Shown here piece by piece: positions 51,595 to 62,710 of a stretch of 64,000 nucleotides of DNA. Origin of the DNA: Odontocerum albicorne (Eukaryota; Arthropoda; Insecta; Trichoptera; Odontoceridae). The stretch is taken from positions 511,001 through 575,000 of the forward strand of contig OX463866.1 in the NCBI GenBank assembly GCA_949825065.1, read 5' to 3'. The notes under the pieces are model-generated. The model saw only the letters and a program-made list of their open reading frames with translations. It was not told where the DNA came from and made no database searches. A program made the position numbers and the translations under genes. The first letter of the stretch is position 1, and every line of letters starts with the position of its first letter.

Positions 51595-52165
51595 TGGACT
51601 AGTCAGGCAACAAATAATGCTTCGGGAGCCTGTGCTTATAACGGAAGGGTAGGTCGGATTTACTCTCGTAAGCCCCCAGGGCAGCGACTAAGGGATTGCT
51701 GTGATTTTGTTGACTTTTATAGAACTTCACGGTGCAAGTGAGGATGTGGTGTTGTAGGGCATCCACATTCCCATTCGACATTTGTTTAAAAGTTTTTGTG
51801 CCACATTGACTTTCTGTATCTATCTTTAAACGCCTTTCAATATCTCTCGTAACTACTCCATCATCTGAGAAAATACTACCCAAATAGCGGAATTCCTTGA
51901 CTTTCTCCAATATATATCTCCAAGCTATCTGTATACATATATAGTATGTGACCAATGCATGGCAAAATGCGATGTCAAAGCTGGAAAAGATATGGAAGAG
52001 AAGAACTATCACCATCATCGCGAAAATCCGAGTTAAGTATCAAGTCTTCGCAATGGCGCGAAGACTTGGACTCTGAGAGCAACCGAGAGACGTAGAATAG
52101 ATGCATTTGAAATGTGATGCTGGAGAAGGACGTTACGAATTCCATGGACATCAATGCAAAAAAAT
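51595..52165. pseudogene. two LINE fragments in opposite orientation
   Basis: 51599-52018 minus: 'EKVKEFRYLGSIFSDDGVVT' then 'RDIERRLKIDTESQCGTKTF', open 139 codons. 52020-52165 plus: 'WTLRATERRRIDAFEM' then 'CWRRTLRIPW', an RTE-type C-terminal block. Confidence 0.7.
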
Positions 52166-52941
52166 AATATCACAACAATATTTAGAAATAGCTACTAACT
52201 TTGTGCTCTCCTTTATTAATATAAATAACGTAATATAAACAAAACATTAAGGATAATACTTTGCCTCTGGAGTTGAGTAACCCTGCATCAACATGTGGAA
52301 GGTTTCGATTCTGCAAAGCAACTTGCATCTCGTTCTACAAGTGAGCCCGTGTGTTTTCTATATCTCAAGATCTATCCAAAAAAATGTCAAAAAATCAAAT
52401 TTTCGTTCTATGTAAGCCGTATTCCACCAAAAACAAATCTGAGTTCTTTACCTCTATAAAATAAGTCTTGGACAATTACGTAAGTCTGCTTGGTGAAGTT
52501 TGGTAATATTTTGTGGTATACATACATAACATATATTGAACTTAAATATACATATAATTATTAAATCATTTTAAAACAATGACTGTAATTTATTATTACT
52601 ACTGCTTTTTGTATCTTCATGTTAGTTTAAGATAAAGTTTTGTATTATTTGTCAATAATTTGAAGTACTTGTATAACCTGTCACATGTTCATTTGTATAT
52701 AAAGACACTGGTGTGTCGTTAATTAAATAAAATAAAATAATAATTTGTAAACAAATATCAACGATATAAAAATTGCGATCTTTTTATATATTTAATTATT
52801 TTTGAATTTTGTTTTATTTAAAAACATTAACTAGTGTATTCTTCACATTCCTACTTATGCTGTATGTTGTAAAAAAATTACATGGTGGTGGTGCTAAAAT
52901 TGACTAGTTTTTGTTTAGTTTATCACGCGTTAGTATAAAGG
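52166..52941. other. AT-rich intergenic DNA, no gene seen
   Basis: Probably old LINE 3' sequence (AAATAAAATAAAATAATAA end at 52725-52743). No ORF of note. Confidence 0.4.
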
Positions 52942-53430
52942 TTGAGAACCGCTAGTCTACATTACCTAGCCCAACAGAGAAATGGCACGATTGGTATGAT
53001 AAAACCCCATGTTTTCATTAATTCATGTGTGCAACTAGAAACTGTTGAAATGCGCATGCTAAGATGGTCAGCTGGTGTGTCCCTAAGAGACAAAATAAGA
53101 AGCTCACGCATTTGTGGAAGCCTAGGTGTTACATACATCAACAGTAAGATGGAGGAGAGGCGATTGAGATGGTATGGGCACGTTGGACGCAGAGCACCCG
53201 ATCACATTGTGAACCAGGCAATCTCCATAAAATCTTCCTCGAATAACAACCAGAGGAAGACCAAAAAATTCGTGGATGGTGCAAAAAGATAACCTGGTGC
53301 AGAGGCACGGCCTGGGGGACGTAGTCCGGGACAGAAGAGCATACAACCTGAGGATGAGGAGAGCTGACCCCAACAGTCTTCGCAGACAGTGAGTTGGGAT
53401 GGAGCCAGGGAGAAGATGTGTGTTTGATTG
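52942..53430 (+). pseudogene. LINE C-terminal fragment
   Basis: Open from 52942: 'VEMRMLRWSAGVSLRDKIRS' and 'EERRLRWYGHVGRRAPDHIV', then frameshifted 'CRGTAWG'-type sequence that is nearly identical to 38240-38430. Confidence 0.8.
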
Positions 53431-53534
53431 ATGTCATATTATTTAGAAATATTTTTGAATTACTGTGGTAAAAGATATTTTATTTCAAAATAATAAAGAA
53501 AAAAAAACACCTCCATTCTCGAAGAACTTAGAAT

Positions 53535-53800
53535 CACATTGTCGGCAAAATACCTTCAGCGAGTCCTACAATTTTTATGGCACATTGCACATGGCCAAGT
53601 AGACAGCTTGGAGAGGTTTGTGGTTACTAGAAGTATGCAAGTACGACACACAAGAGGAAAAATTCCAATGCGTTGGACTGGCCAAGTAAGGGATGCAACT
53701 AGACTACCCTTAACAACTGCCCTTCGAGCTGCGGAGTGCATGGAAGGATGGAGAGGAGTCATCAGAGGTTATCATGGGAGTCACGATACTCAGTCATGAG
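53535..53800 (+). pseudogene. LINE C-terminal fragment
   Basis: 'RHTRGKIPMRWTGQVRDATR', 'LPLTTALRAAECMEGWRGVI' and a stop at 53797: the G+PR.RW ... W+... end of LINE ORF2. Confidence 0.6.
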
Positions 53801-54544
53801 CTACACGACAAGTTCGATGGAACAGTGGATATTTCAAGTAATCAATAAAAATATGTATCGATAAAACCGCGTAAACGGGAAACAACGCGGACGTTGTAAA
53901 CTGCGGTAAGGCAAAGTTTACTATGCAAAACACATTGCCGGAGAAAATAATATAATACCACGGAGGGGCGGGGGCGGAGGCGAGCACCGGGAGGTGCGGA
54001 GGGTGAAATATAAAGAGAGAATACAAGAAGAAAGAAAACACATGTCGCCCGCCCCTGCCGCCTGCTGCCGATACTGGTCCAATATTCGGATGCTGCGGCA
54101 CTCTGGAATTGTCTGATTTACAATTTATACGGAACCAAATAGTACTATTGATACATACACAACATAACGTGCGGTGACGTCAGGAGGTGGGTTGGGGATG
54201 GGGGGGGGATCGCAAGGTTCTGTTTTAGGTCCGATATTTTTTGTTATTTGTATGAATTGTTATTTTTCATTCCTAGGGCTATTATTTTTTATTACTTCCG
54301 TGGTCTAGTTGGTAAAAGGCCTAACTTCTAAAGCGGGGGTTGCGGGTTTAAACTCCAGTTGAATTATATTTTATTTTGAAAAATTGTCTTTTCCACACTT
54401 GAATATGTGTTGCGATTATGTATTTATTTATATATAGATCTTTTCAGTTGATCTTGTCCATTAAATAATACGAATTTAAATTATTTTTTTAATTTAGAGT
54501 ATGCATGAATACAAAATACTAGTTGTTTCAAAAAGTATACACAT
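53801..54544. other. GC-rich patch and SINE fragment
   Basis: 53955-54110 is unusually GC-rich (GGAGGGGCGGGGGCGGAGG; later CGCCCGCCCCTGCCGCCTG); no protein family or splice pair is evident. 54290-54360 is a diverged SINE head (ACTTCCGTGGTCTAGTTGGT; B box decayed to GGGTTTAAACTCC). Confidence 0.4.
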
Positions 54545-55145
54545 TAACATGACTCATACAAGCATACCATCAGGCTATCTCCCTGTCGGAGTAAGCAGAG
54601 AGGAAAGATCGCTAGACTTCCCATCTCGACACACATACCTAGCCTCTTCTACATTTCTCTGACTTCCTACGTTTCCTTCATTCAGAATATCAGTCACTTT
54701 ATCCAACCATTCTTTCCTTGGTCTTCCTCTCTCACATTTGCACTATACACTGTTTTGGAAATCCTCCATTCATTCGTTCCACATGCCCAAACCATCTCAG
54801 CGTGTTCTTCTTCATCTTACTTAACACATCAGCTTTAAATTCACATTCATTCCTTATCACTTCATTCCGTATTCTGTCATACATTGTGACTCCGTATATT
54901 CTTCTCAATATACACAATTCCAAAGTATTTTTTCAGCACATCTCAGTCTTTTTCCTGGTCCATGTTTCACTCCCATACATTATAGTTGACACCAAAGTAT
55001 TATTGTGAACTATTATCTTAGCAGATTTTGATACTGTTATCCGGTTTAAGAATAAATGTTTTAGTGCCCCATTGACTTTGTTTCCTATTGCTACACGCCT
55101 TTTGATATCCCTTTCAACTCTTCCGCCATCTTATAGCCGAATTCG
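54545..55145 (-). pseudogene. longest copy of the common LINE C-terminus
   Basis: The minus strand has '[20 protein letters not shown]', '[20 protein letters not shown]' and 'HVERMNGGF', then decayed [10 protein letters not shown] sequence. Upstream, 55020-55130 adds the 'KVNGALK' and 'DGG.VERDIKRR' part. About 200 codons of ORF2 tail in pieces. Confidence 0.78.
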
Positions 55146-55215
55146 TCAATTTACTCCTATCACTATTCACCTGTACAAAATTCATGAACAATATACGAGT
55201 ACATGTACATAATGA

Positions 55216-55386
55216 AAATCAAAGTGAGATATTATCAATCAAAGTGAGATATCATCAATCAAAGTGAGATATCATCAATCAAAGTTAGATATCATCAATC
55301 AAAGTGAGATATCATCAATCAAAGTGAGATATCATCAATCAAAGTTAGATATCATCAATCAAAGTGAGATATCATCAATCAAAGAA
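55216..55386. repeat. 20-bp tandem array (about 9 copies)
   Basis: Unit AATCAAAGTGAGATATCATC, with GTTAGA variants in the fourth and seventh copies, which suggests that a three-unit block was itself duplicated. Confidence 0.96.
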
Positions 55387-55429
55387 AAAAATAAGGAATT
55401 GTGGAGAGAACCAAAAAGAAACACTCACA

Positions 55430-55600
55430 TTATTGACTAGAAATTAAGAGGTTTTTCAGTTGCTTCTTAAAGCATGCCAAGGACGGAGGGAGTCTTATAT
55501 TGGTTTGTAACTGATTCCAGAGTCTCACTGCATGGACAGTAAAGGACGAGGTAAAAAAATAAGAACTGTTAACTGGTAAAGCCAATAAACAATCTCTGCT
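55430..55600 (-). pseudogene. LINE ORF2 C-terminus
   Basis: Minus strand: SSYFFTSSFTVHAVRLWNQL, 'QTNIRLPPSLACFKKQLKN', stop at about 55430. Same family as 50085-50510. Confidence 0.8.
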
Positions 55601-55664
55601 TTTTGTTTGTGTAATGTTCATAAATTTTGAACGATATTCAAATTCAAATGTATTTATTTATTTT

Positions 55665-56100
55665 TGCATACATACATTCATACCATCCCGCCGTTTCCTG
55701 CAGGAGTAGGCAGAGAAGACAGAACGTCAGGCTTTGCTTCCTCGGCTAACATATTTCGCCTCTTGCACCTTATCATATCGCTACATTTTTTCTTACTTTT
55801 CCTCCTTTCAACATATTATTCACTTGATCTAACCTTATTTTCCTTTACCTTCCTCTATTACGCCTTATACTCCAATTTGCACTGTTTTTGTTAATTTTTC
55901 TCTATTCATTCGTTCCACGTGATCAAACCATTACAGTGTCCTTCATCATCTAACTCAATACAGTGGTGCAGGTTTGATGAGAATCCAGTGTGGTCTGAAG
56001 TGCTACGCATATAATAAAAATAATAATAAATAAATATAGGTTTATTGACAGCGACATAGTATGTACATAATATAACATATTTAAATACACTTCAAAAAAC
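55665..56100 (-). pseudogene. LINE C-terminal fragment and LINE 3' end
   Basis: 55665-55975 is an antisense copy of the common tail (CATCCCGCCGTTTCCTGCAG ... 'ccacgtgatcaaaccattac'). 56020-56100 is the inverted counterpart of 14395-14480. Confidence 0.65.
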
Positions 56101-56126
56101 ACATAAATGGCACAAAATACGTTTAA

Positions 56127-56747
56127 CCCTTCCCTTACGGTGTTAAAATTGAAACGCGTGCTCCGGTGTTGGGTAGTGAGTACGCGATCAAAAATTAGCG
56201 ATTTTAAATCGGAAAAATAAGAACATTCATAGATAATCCCCTTAATTAATTATAATTGAAGTTAAAAATTATAATAATTGAGATTTATTTGCTGAAAACA
56301 TTAAAAAACCATCTGGCAACACTCACGGAACGGGCGTACGTCTAACCTATTTGCAAGCCTAGAAGCTACTGTGGCGCGGAACGTCAGTCGCATACCCCGG
56401 CGCTTACGCTTATGCTTGCAACGTTGAGACAATTCAGCTCCTCGCAATTCAGTGGAGTATGCAAGAGTGAGATGCGAATATAGTGTCGCGCTTCCCGCAT
56501 ACTATTCACCTATCGTCAAGACGAGGCACTCGCAGCGTTTAAATGCGAATTTGTTTCCGATATTCAGAAAATACTTACGATGTAGTCGATAAATTCTGAT
56601 TATTATTAATATTATTTTTTAAATCAATGCGTAAATATATTATGGAGGAATACCTAAAATCTTAACCTTGTATTTATTATATTTATAGAGATATTGATGG
56701 TTATTAGAAGCAACGTGTAGAAGATACCCAACACAGGGAAGGAAAGG
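56127..56747 (+). mobile_element. TTAA-flanked element, copy E (subfamily 2)
   Basis: 621 bp between TTAA at 56123-56126 and 56748-56751. Ends CCCTTCCCTTACGGTG and, inverted, CCTTTCCTTCCCTGTG. Full-length, non-coding, with the empty SINE site near 56488. Confidence 0.92.
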
Positions 56748-56751
56748 TTAA

Positions 56752-57099
56752 GAGATAAGCTATCAAAAGGTTTGAGTTCATCTAAAAGCATCCCCCCGGC
56801 CAAGATACACCCCACCAATATAGGGCAAGCCCAGTCGAGAGGACACCAGATGTTTTTTTCAGCCCACATCCTTGCACATGTAGAATAAGAGGAAAAAAAA
56901 ACAGAAAATCAATACTCGTCGATGGCAGAAAAAAAAGACGCGAATCTACAAATACCACCTCAGATTAATTCAAACCAATAAATAAAGGTTCTTCGACAGC
57001 AACATAATGTGTACATACCAATAATAAATTCATTCGGAGTATCGCACATACATAACATACGAGTATGTAATGTACTCGTACATAGTGAACTGGGAATGT
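56752..57099 (-). repeat. dispersed repeat, also at 57630-57800
   Basis: 56765-56875 and 57678-57780 share 'catccccccggccaagatac', 'gcccagtcgagaggac' and 'tcagcccacatcc' type words. Read on the minus strand both give 'GRI.AGGMLWDE/LLDE'. Probably a LINE-related family; not identified. Confidence 0.5.
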
Positions 57100-57622
57100 A
57101 TTTTCCAAGGCGTTTGGCGCTCCTTATCTGCAGCTAATCGCTCATCACAAGCGCCTGTTTCCGCCCGTGCATGCCGTCATAACTTGCGAAATATCACAAT
57201 TCTCGCAAGTTTTTCGCGTGCATGGGCCGGCCGACTTTTGATACTGCTCGCGATGGCCGCGCATAAGGAACATTTCAGTTACGGTGACCACGTTGAAACT
57301 CGTTAAACCAATTTTTGACGGTCGCCATCGAAGGAGAAGAGTCACCGTACACAGCATCCAAGCGCTCTTTGATTTCGCTGCGCGATTTCCCTTTCAAAAA
57401 CAAGAATCGAATCACCGACCGATATTGCTCTTTTTCAATTTTTTTCTCAAATCCGCGGACACGCTCGCTTCCACACGCGGTCAAAAAAAAACAACGCGTC
57501 CGATTCGGCTGAAATTTTGACAGCAGTAGCTGTCAACGTGAATGTACTACGCGATAAAAAATTGCTCTTGCGATAGTGTTGCCATCGGGCGGTGAGGCTA
57601 AGTACTTATCGGGCCGCCCTCG
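57100..57622 (-). mobile_element. mariner 5' remnant (third mariner family)
   Basis: The right end CGAGGGCGGCCCGATAAGTA (read inverted from 57622) is next to TA at 57623-57624. The minus strand from 57484 starts MTACGSERVRGFEKKIEKEQ; after 'YRSVIRFLFLKGKSRSEIKE' and 'SSPSMATVKNWFNEFQRG' the frame breaks. This is the N-terminal helix-turn-helix part of a mariner transposase; the catalytic part is deleted. Confidence 0.8.
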
Positions 57623-57629
57623 TATATCT

Positions 57630-58090
57630 CAAAATAAACTGCAGAAAATATAATACATTTCAAAGAGAAGACATTAAAAGATCCGGGCTCATCCCACAAC
57701 ATTCCCCCAGCCGAGATACGCCCCAATAATGTAGGGCGAGACCGACAGCAAGGATATCGGGGGGCTTTCAGCCCACAACCATGTAGACTAAAAAAAAAAA
57801 CAAAAACAAGATATATGACAGAAAACAAAATAAAAAGTAAACCCACATATACCACCTCAGGTTAACTGTCAACAAGAACGAAAAAAAAGAAAAGCTTCAA
57901 GGAGTCCAAATTTTATAAAAATACATATCTGATGCATAGATGGGGACTGATCAACTCTCACCTTTGTTTATGAGGTACGTGCCTAAACCATCTAAGCGTA
58001 CTCTTGTTCATCTTATTCAAAACATCAGTCTTAGTTCACTTTCATCCGTAATCACTTCATTCGGTATTCTGTCAAAGGTTGTCATCATTT
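57630..58090 (-). repeat. dispersed repeat and LINE C-terminal scrap
   Basis: 57678-57780: second copy of the 56765 repeat. 57960-58090: antisense common LINE tail ('cctaaaccatctaagcgtac', 'tcttattcaaaacatcag'). Confidence 0.55.
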
Positions 58091-58179
58091 TTTTTTCATT
58101 CACTATAAATTTTACTCACACCACTTGACACCAATTATATTGGAATTTTCTATTATAAAAATATAATATTCAATAAAAA

Positions 58180-58555
58180 AAATACAACATGTCTATCTCC
58201 ATCAGCAAGACTAAATGCATGACTCTAGCCAGAGAGCAAGTTGGATGCAGTGTGGCGATCAACGACACACCAATTGAACAAGTTACAAAATTTAAATACT
58301 TGGGTGCTAGCATAATGTGCAATAATTACCTCTATGGCGAAGTACTTGAACAATCACAAATCATCCGAGGCAAACACCTGATCATCCGAGGCAAAATAGA
58401 GGGTCGAAGAGGTGTTGGCAGGAGGCAAATCTCCTGGCTCCGCAATATACGTGATTGGGATGGCATAAGGAGCGTTGGGGATCTTTTTCGGGCTACCGGG
58501 GACAAAGATGCTTACTCTCAGGTGATAGTCAACGTTGTGGGGACCTGACATGAAC
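58180..58555 (+). pseudogene. LINE ORF2 fragment with internal deletion
   Basis: Open for 119 codons from 58189: MSISISKTKCMTLAREQVGC, 'NDTPIEQVTKFKYLGASI', then a jump to '[20 protein letters not shown]' and 'SQVIVNVVGT'. It joins a post-RT segment directly to the C-terminus, so about 150 codons are deleted in frame. Confidence 0.8.
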
Positions 58556-58559
58556 GTAA

Positions 58560-58606
58560 GTGCGCATCAATCTTCTGTGGGGACCTGACAGAAGATTGAT
58601 GCGCAC
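58560..58606. repeat. perfect 19-bp palindrome with 9-nt loop
   Basis: GTGCGCATCAATCTTCTGT (58560-58578) is followed after GGGGACCTG by its exact complement (58588-58606). The loop repeats the end of the adjacent LINE (GTGGGGACCTGACA). Confidence 0.95.
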
Positions 58607-58654
58607 CAACTTTTCACTTTTTATTTTTCAATGGTCATACATGTTAATAATTTT

Positions 58655-58868
58655 GTCAAACTGTTTATTTCTCTTTATATAACAGTGTAACATTACCGGT
58701 TTCAAGGTTTTCACCTCATCATCAGTGGAGCACAAACAAGTCTTGTTGTAAGGTGAAAACCTTAAAATCGGTAGGGTTATACCGTTATATAAAGTGGAAT
58801 AAACAGCGTTTGACTAAACAAATTACAATGTCTTTAAACCTCCAGTGTTAATGCCTTAACTTTAAATA
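58655..58868. mobile_element. foldback Penelope-like element, fourth copy
   Basis: Inverted arms (about 58655-58740 and 58745-58815) of the same family as the DJ-1 intron copies, then CCTCCAGTGTTAATGCCTTA at the right. No clear target duplication; shorter and more diverged. Confidence 0.7.
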
Positions 58869-59429
58869 ATATAACGATAAGTTCTATATAGGAAAAAATA
58901 CAAAATTCCTATGAAACAAGACACCCAGATCTTTAATGCTGTCTGTGCGGATATAGGCGTAGATTCTAGTTTATATTTATATTTAAAAACCCCCAAAATG
59001 CCTTCTGAAAATGTCCACAAATCCCACTAAACCATAGCACCAGCCACAGCAAGGCTCTATCATTATAGCACAGCCTATTGGGCCAACACTGATTATAAAA
59101 CTTAGAAAAGGCAGCGCATACTGCTGATATGTGAGAGAATGTTTGAAGAGGTTTATCAAAAAGAGTGTGTGTGCTGTGTTGGGCAAACAGAGATGCCAGT
59201 TGTTAGGAAATGATCGAGTCTGCAAAAAATAATCCTACCCTTCTCCCGCCCACTTCTCCTTTCCTACGCCACCCTCATAATCCCCAGCCCCCCACCCTGT
59301 ACAGTGAAAGGGCGAACAATCACAACAAGGATAGGGTGTCCAGCATTTGAGACTAAAAATATATAAAGTTGTAATAATAACAAAAAGATTAAGAGTGTAT
59401 CGACTCCAAAATACTTAATTTATGAGCTT
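58869..59429. other. unassigned intergenic DNA
   Basis: No gene is recognised. 59250-59290 is C-rich. Confidence 0.4.
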
Positions 59430-59640
59430 AGTTTTTTTCGCGACTCGGTTTGTGTGAATGTAGTTAGTTATCTTCTAACTGTGCTAACTCCGTAACAATT
59501 AACTCGGTAGCTATTTCTAAATACGCTTACCCCGTTATTACTTCTAAATGTGCTAACTGCGTAACTATTTCTAACTATTCTAACTCCGTAACGACTACTG
59601 ACGAAGCCACTTCTAACAATGCTAGTGCATAATTTGAAAA
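59430..59640. repeat. left part of the 115-bp satellite, diverged
   Basis: Contains 'ctaactccgtaacgactactgacgaagccacttctaacaatgctagtgcataa', the end of the 115-bp unit, after more diverged units ('aactcggtagctatttcta'). Confidence 0.85.
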
Positions 59641-60545
59641 CTTGAAAATTTTCAAAAAGATCAATTCACCTCACGACTGTGCACAGTTACAACAGGACCT
59701 AGACTCCCTAGTCTCCTGGAGTGAGCAAAATCATCTTCTGTTCAACATTAATACATGTGTCAGTGTATGTTATAGTCGATCTTCTTCACCAATCCACCAT
59801 CAGTATACTATACAGGGAGTGGCACTAAACAGAGTTTCCGAATTCAAAGATTTGGGCGTAACCTTTGATGTCGGACTCACGTTCGTTAACCATGTCTCAC
59901 GTTTGATATCGGACTGTTACAAACTACCCGGTTTTATAATGAGAATATCAAGAGAATTTAACAGCACCGATATCCTCCGAAACTTATATAATTATCTAAT
60001 TAGAACCAAATCAGAATATGCATCTACGGTTTGGGCTCCTCATCAGCTCAAATATAAAAACAATATAGAACAAATACAAAAAAAAATCCTCAGATATCTA
60101 TGGTACATAACAAAGGGGGATTACTCAAAATATGCTTACCATGCCGAAATTCTCACGGTGTGTAACTATAGAAGCCTCAAAACAAGAAGGCAAGAATCCA
60201 TTGCGATATTCCTAATAAAGGTTTTCCAAGGTTCCTTTAACTGTCCCGCGATTCTTTTGAAGCACCAAGTTTATATATACCCAATAAATATAGCCGTGCA
60301 AGGAATCACCCTCTGTTCTACATACCAACTTACAGGACGAATATCATGGCTAAACACTCAGTCACGCGTGGTATAGAGATATTGAACCAACTGAATGACA
60401 CTGTGGATATAGTCTCGGCACCGCCTAGCAGTATGAGATGAATCCTGGCTGATATTCTTCCTAACGAATAAGCTAACGCTAGAAGCAGACCTTCTTTGTG
60501 TAACAGGAGAAATCCGTGCAAAGTGGATAAAAAAAATATACAAAA
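59640..60545 (+). pseudogene. jockey-type LINE ORF2 C-terminal half inserted in satellite
   Basis: 244 open codons: 'LQQDLDSLVSWSEQNHLLFN' (post-YADD region), 'DLGVTFDVGLTFVNHV', 'YNYLIRTKSEYASTVWAPHQ', 'NIEQIQKKILRYLWYITKGD'. In another frame 'NIMAKHSVTRGIEILNQLND' follows near 60345-60405. It ends with an A-rich tail (AAAATATACAAAAAAAAA) at 60545. RT catalytic part missing (5'-truncated). Confidence 0.85.
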
Positions 60546-61230
60546 AAAAATAACTGCTTCTAACTAAGCTAACTCCATAGCCATTTTTAAGTATGCTGAC
60601 TCGGTAACCATTTTTAACTATACCAACTTCGTAACGACTACTGACGAAGCCACTTCTAACAATGCTAGTGCATAACTGCTAAGCTAACTCCATAGCCATT
60701 TCTAAGTATGCTGACTCGGTAACCATTTTTAACTATACCAACTTCGTAACGACTACTGACGAAGCCACTTCTAACAATGCTAGTGCATAACTGCTAAGCT
60801 AACTCCATAGCCATTTCTAAGTATGCTGACTCGGTAACCATTTTTAACTATACCAACTTCGTAACGACTACTGACGAAGCCACTTCTAACAATGCTAGTG
60901 CATAACTGCTAAGCTAACTCCATAGCCATTTCTAAGTATGCTGACTCGGTAACCATTTTTAACTATACCAACTTCGTAACGACTACTGACGAAGCCACTT
61001 CTAACAATGCTAGTGCATAACTGCTAAGCTAACTCCATAGCCATTTCTAAGTATGCTGACTCGGTAACCATTTTTAACTATACCAACTTCGTAACGACTA
61101 CTGACGAAGCCACTTCTAACAATGCTAGTGCATAACTGCTAAGCTAACTCCATAGCCATTTCTAAGTATGCTGATTCGGTAACCATTTCTAACTATGCCA
61201 ACTTCGTAACGACTACTGACGAAGCCACGT
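60546..61230. repeat. 115-bp satellite array (about 6 copies)
   Basis: CTGCTAAGCTAACTCCATAG starts at 60676, 60791, 60906, 61021 and 61136 (spacing 115), with a partial first unit at 60550. Within each unit 'AAC...GTAACNA' sub-motifs recur, so the 115-mer was itself built from shorter repeats. Copies are nearly identical except the last. Confidence 0.97.
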
Positions 61231-61484
61231 AGCCAAAATATCTTAAAAATGTTAAATTCCGTACAAATTTCTCGAAGCTTTTCATTACAACAACATTTCC
61301 AGACTCCGAACGTGTTACCTGTAGGTCACTCACGGCAACATTAACCCACGGCACTAGACCCCTAAGACAAGACAATTGCCATGAACATAAAATAACATTT
61401 TTATTTTGATCCATTATTATCACTGAAACGGCGTGTAGCGATAAGAAACCAAGTCAATGGGGCGATAAAACATTGCATTATATT
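61231..61484. other. unassigned DNA with LINE scrap
   Basis: 61425-61475 is a degraded sense piece of the LINE segment 'RRVAIRNQVNGAIKH'. Otherwise nothing is recognised. Confidence 0.45.
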
Positions 61485-61656
61485 AATGTATTACACTTTC
61501 GTTGTATATAGTACAGCCTGGAGGGTTTATTGCAATGTGACAATATCTTCCAATCGACTGGAATCCATTTTTAAAAAATCTGGGTTCCGACGTTAATCGA
61601 ACAAGCAACCTCCGGGTTGGGAGACAAGCATTTTACTAACTAGGCCACGTAGGTCG
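61485..61656 (-). mobile_element. tRNA-derived SINE, diverged antisense copy
   Basis: Alternative 3' end (TATTACACTTTCGTTGTATA), body partly lost, 'tctgggttccgacgttaatcg', then 'actaactaggccacgtaggtcg' at the A-box end. Confidence 0.82.
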
Positions 61657-61679
61657 TCAAAATCTGACAATAAGGTAGG

Positions 61680-61980
61680 CCACAACAGTATTATAGTACT
61701 CACTGACGTATGGGAGTGAAACGTGGAAAAACACAGAAAGTAACCAAATAAATGCTGTAGAAAACAGTACACGATCGTTGCTGGTCCTCGTAGTCGAGAA
61801 TACCATCGCCACTCCAACGTCGATTCAGTTTGAAAGCGAAGCTGTGCCGTGAAGTTTTTTTATTTTTTTTAAGTAAGCCGTTGTACACCAGCAAACTCAC
61901 CGGCCACACCGCTGTACTGAATCGGATGGCACACCGAAGTACGACGACCGGATCACACCGGCATATTTTTTCCTTTTTTT
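61680..61980. repeat. LINE scrap and dispersed repeat
   Basis: 61695-61760 (+) gives 'LTYGSETWKNTESNQINAVE', a LINE post-RT block. 61790-61975 is the inverted copy of 48655-48890. Confidence 0.6.
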
Positions 61981-62011
61981 TTTTTATATATAGAATACTC
62001 GTAGATATGAC

Positions 62012-62128
62012 CAGTGCTTTTTTTGCGGTGGAGCGCAATGGAGCGGCGCTCCACCACCTTTTTTACGGTAAACAGAAAGCTTGACAAGAAGTGAGCTCCG
62101 GTACCTTTTTTTTATTTTTAAAGCACTG
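62012..62128. mobile_element. 117-bp hAT-like MITE with perfect 8-bp duplication
   Basis: Ends CAGTGCTTTTTTTGCGGTGG and (inverted) CAGTGCTTTAAAAATAAAAA; GATATGAC at 62004-62011 and 62129-62136. An inner GGAGCG...CGCTCC hairpin is also present. Confidence 0.92.
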
Positions 62129-62136
62129 GATATGAC

Positions 62137-62710
62137 CGAAGTCATAGGTATCCTTATTATAGCCCCGGTGGAAAAAATGGCTGTGTCATTCATTATAGCA
62201 CAGCGCGGGGTTCTAATCGACGACCTTCCACACGGAAGTCTAGTGCGTTATCGCGCAGCCATGCATCTAGTGAGAAGATTATATGGGATGACAATGTATA
62301 CGAAATGAATTGATTAGTAAGATGAAGAAGAGCACTCGGAGATGGTTCGGCCATAAAGACTAACAAAATAAATAAATATTCACAAGATAAAAAATATATT
62401 TTGGTAAAGAAACACGACACGGGAAAGACTGCGAGGAAGCGACGTCACCCGATTGTGTACAGTTGAATATTGGCAACAAATTTATTGGAGGCCGTTCCGA
62501 GGGTTGGGGCGGGCGGGCGGGCGTGCGTGGAGTGTCAATGTATGCCGCGAGCGGCGCACCTGGGTCCTCTACGTTTCTTCGTTATTCACTACACTTCAAT
62601 GCGCTGCTCACTTCATTCCGTTTCGATCTTCTCCTATCATACTCTTCGGAGAGGAAAAAAGCACCATCACGATATATGTTAAAATTAATGTTTTTGCGTC
62701 ATACATACAA
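62137..62710. other. LINE scrap and GC-rich patch
   Basis: 62260-62355 (+) is a decayed common LINE tail ('RRLYGMTMY', then 'SKMKKSTRRWFGH'). 62495-62555 is GC-rich (GGGGCGGGCGGGCGGGCGTG) with three overlapping open frames and no recognisable protein. Confidence 0.45.

Noticed and set aside
53790..54101. 103-codon minus-strand ORF over a GC-rich patch
   Set aside because: Composition-driven (Pro/Ala/Phe runs), no family signal and no splice pair; noted only as a GC-rich patch.
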